This document shows positions 63,507-64,000 of a stretch of 64,000 nt of DNA, piece by piece (within the stretch, counting starts at the first letter, position 1; each line of letters starts with the position of its first letter). The notes under the pieces were generated by a model. It worked only from the letters and a program-made list of their open reading frames with translations, was not told the DNA's origin and did no database searches. Source of the DNA: Variovorax saccharolyticus (GTDB lineage: Bacteria; Pseudomonadota; Gammaproteobacteria; Burkholderiales; Burkholderiaceae_C); NCBI RefSeq assembly GCF_030316765.1, contig NZ_JASZYT010000007.1, positions 62,001 to 126,000 on the forward strand, in the 5' to 3' direction. A program made the translations under genes and the position numbers.

Positions 63507-64000
63507 TTATTGGTAGTCGATCGTGTAGGTCACCGAGCTGACCACGTTGCCGGGCGTGGTCGCGCCGGTCGCGTAGTACTGCACGCCGTACGGCAGGCTC
63601 AGCGCGCCGCCGACGATGGTGCCGTGGGTGTTGTTGGTGCGCTGCGACGAGTCGCCGGCCACGATCGCGGCATTGCTGCCGCTGTCCACGAGCTGGAGCT
63701 GCACGTTGCCGGCGCCGGCGGCTGCCGTGTTGATCAGGCGACCCGAGGTGTGCACCGTGGCGCCGTTCTCGAAGTAGGCAGCGGCGGTGGTCAGGGTGCC
63801 CACGCAGTTGTTCAGGCCGATGGTGAAACGCGTCTGACCGGCCACTTGACCGGCGGCGGTCAGGGCGGCCACGCTGACATGCGGCAGCGAGACGGTGGCG
63901 ATCGACGGCGTCGGGACGCCGTTCACGTTGGTATCGCAGGTCTGGGCGACCAGTTCACCGTCGAAATTGATGGTTCCCGATGCATGGGCAGAAACAGCAA
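63507..64000 (-). CDS. Major fimbrial subunit (type 1 pilin), partial
   Basis: The gene runs off the right edge, so the start codon and most of the signal peptide are missing. About 164 codons are visible, beginning AVSAHASGTINFDGELVAQTC, with cleavage expected after the AHA. The Cys pair (QTCDT and NNCVG) forms the usual pilin disulfide, and the end YTIDYQ is the G strand used for strand exchange, with penultimate Tyr-Gln. It is the first gene seen of the minus-strand fimbrial operon; any promoter or phase switch lies outside the window. Confidence 0.92.
   Translation of the reverse strand, partial: AVSAHASGTINFDGELVAQTCDTNVNGVPTPSIATVSLPHVSVAALTAAGQVAGQTRFTIGLNNCVGTLTTAAAYFENGATVHTSGRLINTAAAGAGNVQLQLVDSGSNAAIVAGDSSQRTNNTHGTIVGGALSLPYGVQYYATGATTPGNVVSSVTYTIDYQ

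Overview
The window is about 64 kb of high-GC chromosome with roughly 57 protein-coding genes, almost no intergenic space, and no tRNA, rRNA, CRISPR array or insertion sequence that I can see. Gene content points to a betaproteobacterium of the order Burkholderiales, most likely family Comamonadaceae and possibly Variovorax. The pointers are a 1368-residue PurL, Map and GlnD side by side, the order selO-msrB-yciB-bolA-ppiase, a split pqiA, a Liv-type ABC transporter among acyl-CoA genes, and a chaperone-usher fimbrial locus. The genus is an inference from gene style, not from a marker gene.

Layout. 1-3.3 kb: a DHA2 efflux gene cut by the window edge, a divergent MocR-type regulator and a membrane-anchored alpha/beta hydrolase. 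3.3-5 kb: an unusual three-module cell-wall hydrolase. 5-12.7 kb, all on the minus strand: two tandem drug-efflux transporters, an Ogt-type DNA alkyl transferase, the pqiA-pqiA-pqiB-pqiC lipid-transport operon and a periplasmic alpha carbonic anhydrase. 12.9-18.5 kb: a LysR/MFS divergent pair, an aldo/keto reductase, a DUF1428 protein and an SLC13-type permease.

18.5-40.6 kb: a 22-kb block in which every gene lies on the minus strand. In transcription order it holds a lipoprotein carboxylesterase, an acyl-CoA ligase, a Liv-type ABC importer (binding protein, LivH, LivM, LivG, LivF), a bifunctional enoyl-CoA hydratase/3-hydroxyacyl-CoA dehydrogenase, an anchored M20 peptidase, a thiolase, an acyl-CoA dehydrogenase with a small membrane protein, an SDR, a thioesterase, a CurA-like reductase, an AidB-like dehydrogenase, a GST-like fusion protein and a second SDR. 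Together they could hydrolyse, import, activate and beta-oxidise an acyl substrate. A divergent AraC-type regulator sits at its upstream end.

41.8-46 kb: a MazEF-type toxin-antitoxin pair divergent from selO-msrB-yciB-bolA and a periplasmic peptidyl-prolyl isomerase that ends in a clear terminator. 46.1-54.6 kb: a DODA-type dioxygenase and purL on the minus strand, then map and glnD on the plus strand. 54.5-58.1 kb: a hypothetical gene and an Aap-type amino-acid importer (binding protein and two permeases) with no ATPase gene beside it. 58.3-64 kb: a chaperone-usher fimbrial operon on the minus strand (pilin cut by the window edge, chaperone, usher, tip adhesin), with a small pilin-like secreted protein encoded convergently at its far end.

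Most interesting for follow-up: the lytic-transglycosylase/SH3/papain-like wall hydrolase with no export signal (3279-4991); the pilin-like companion protein (58329-58715); the acyl block, which may degrade N-acyl amino acids (18510-40571); the arginine in place of the Walker A lysine in LivF; and the GST with an extra C-terminal domain. All functional calls are from reading the sequence; no database search was run.
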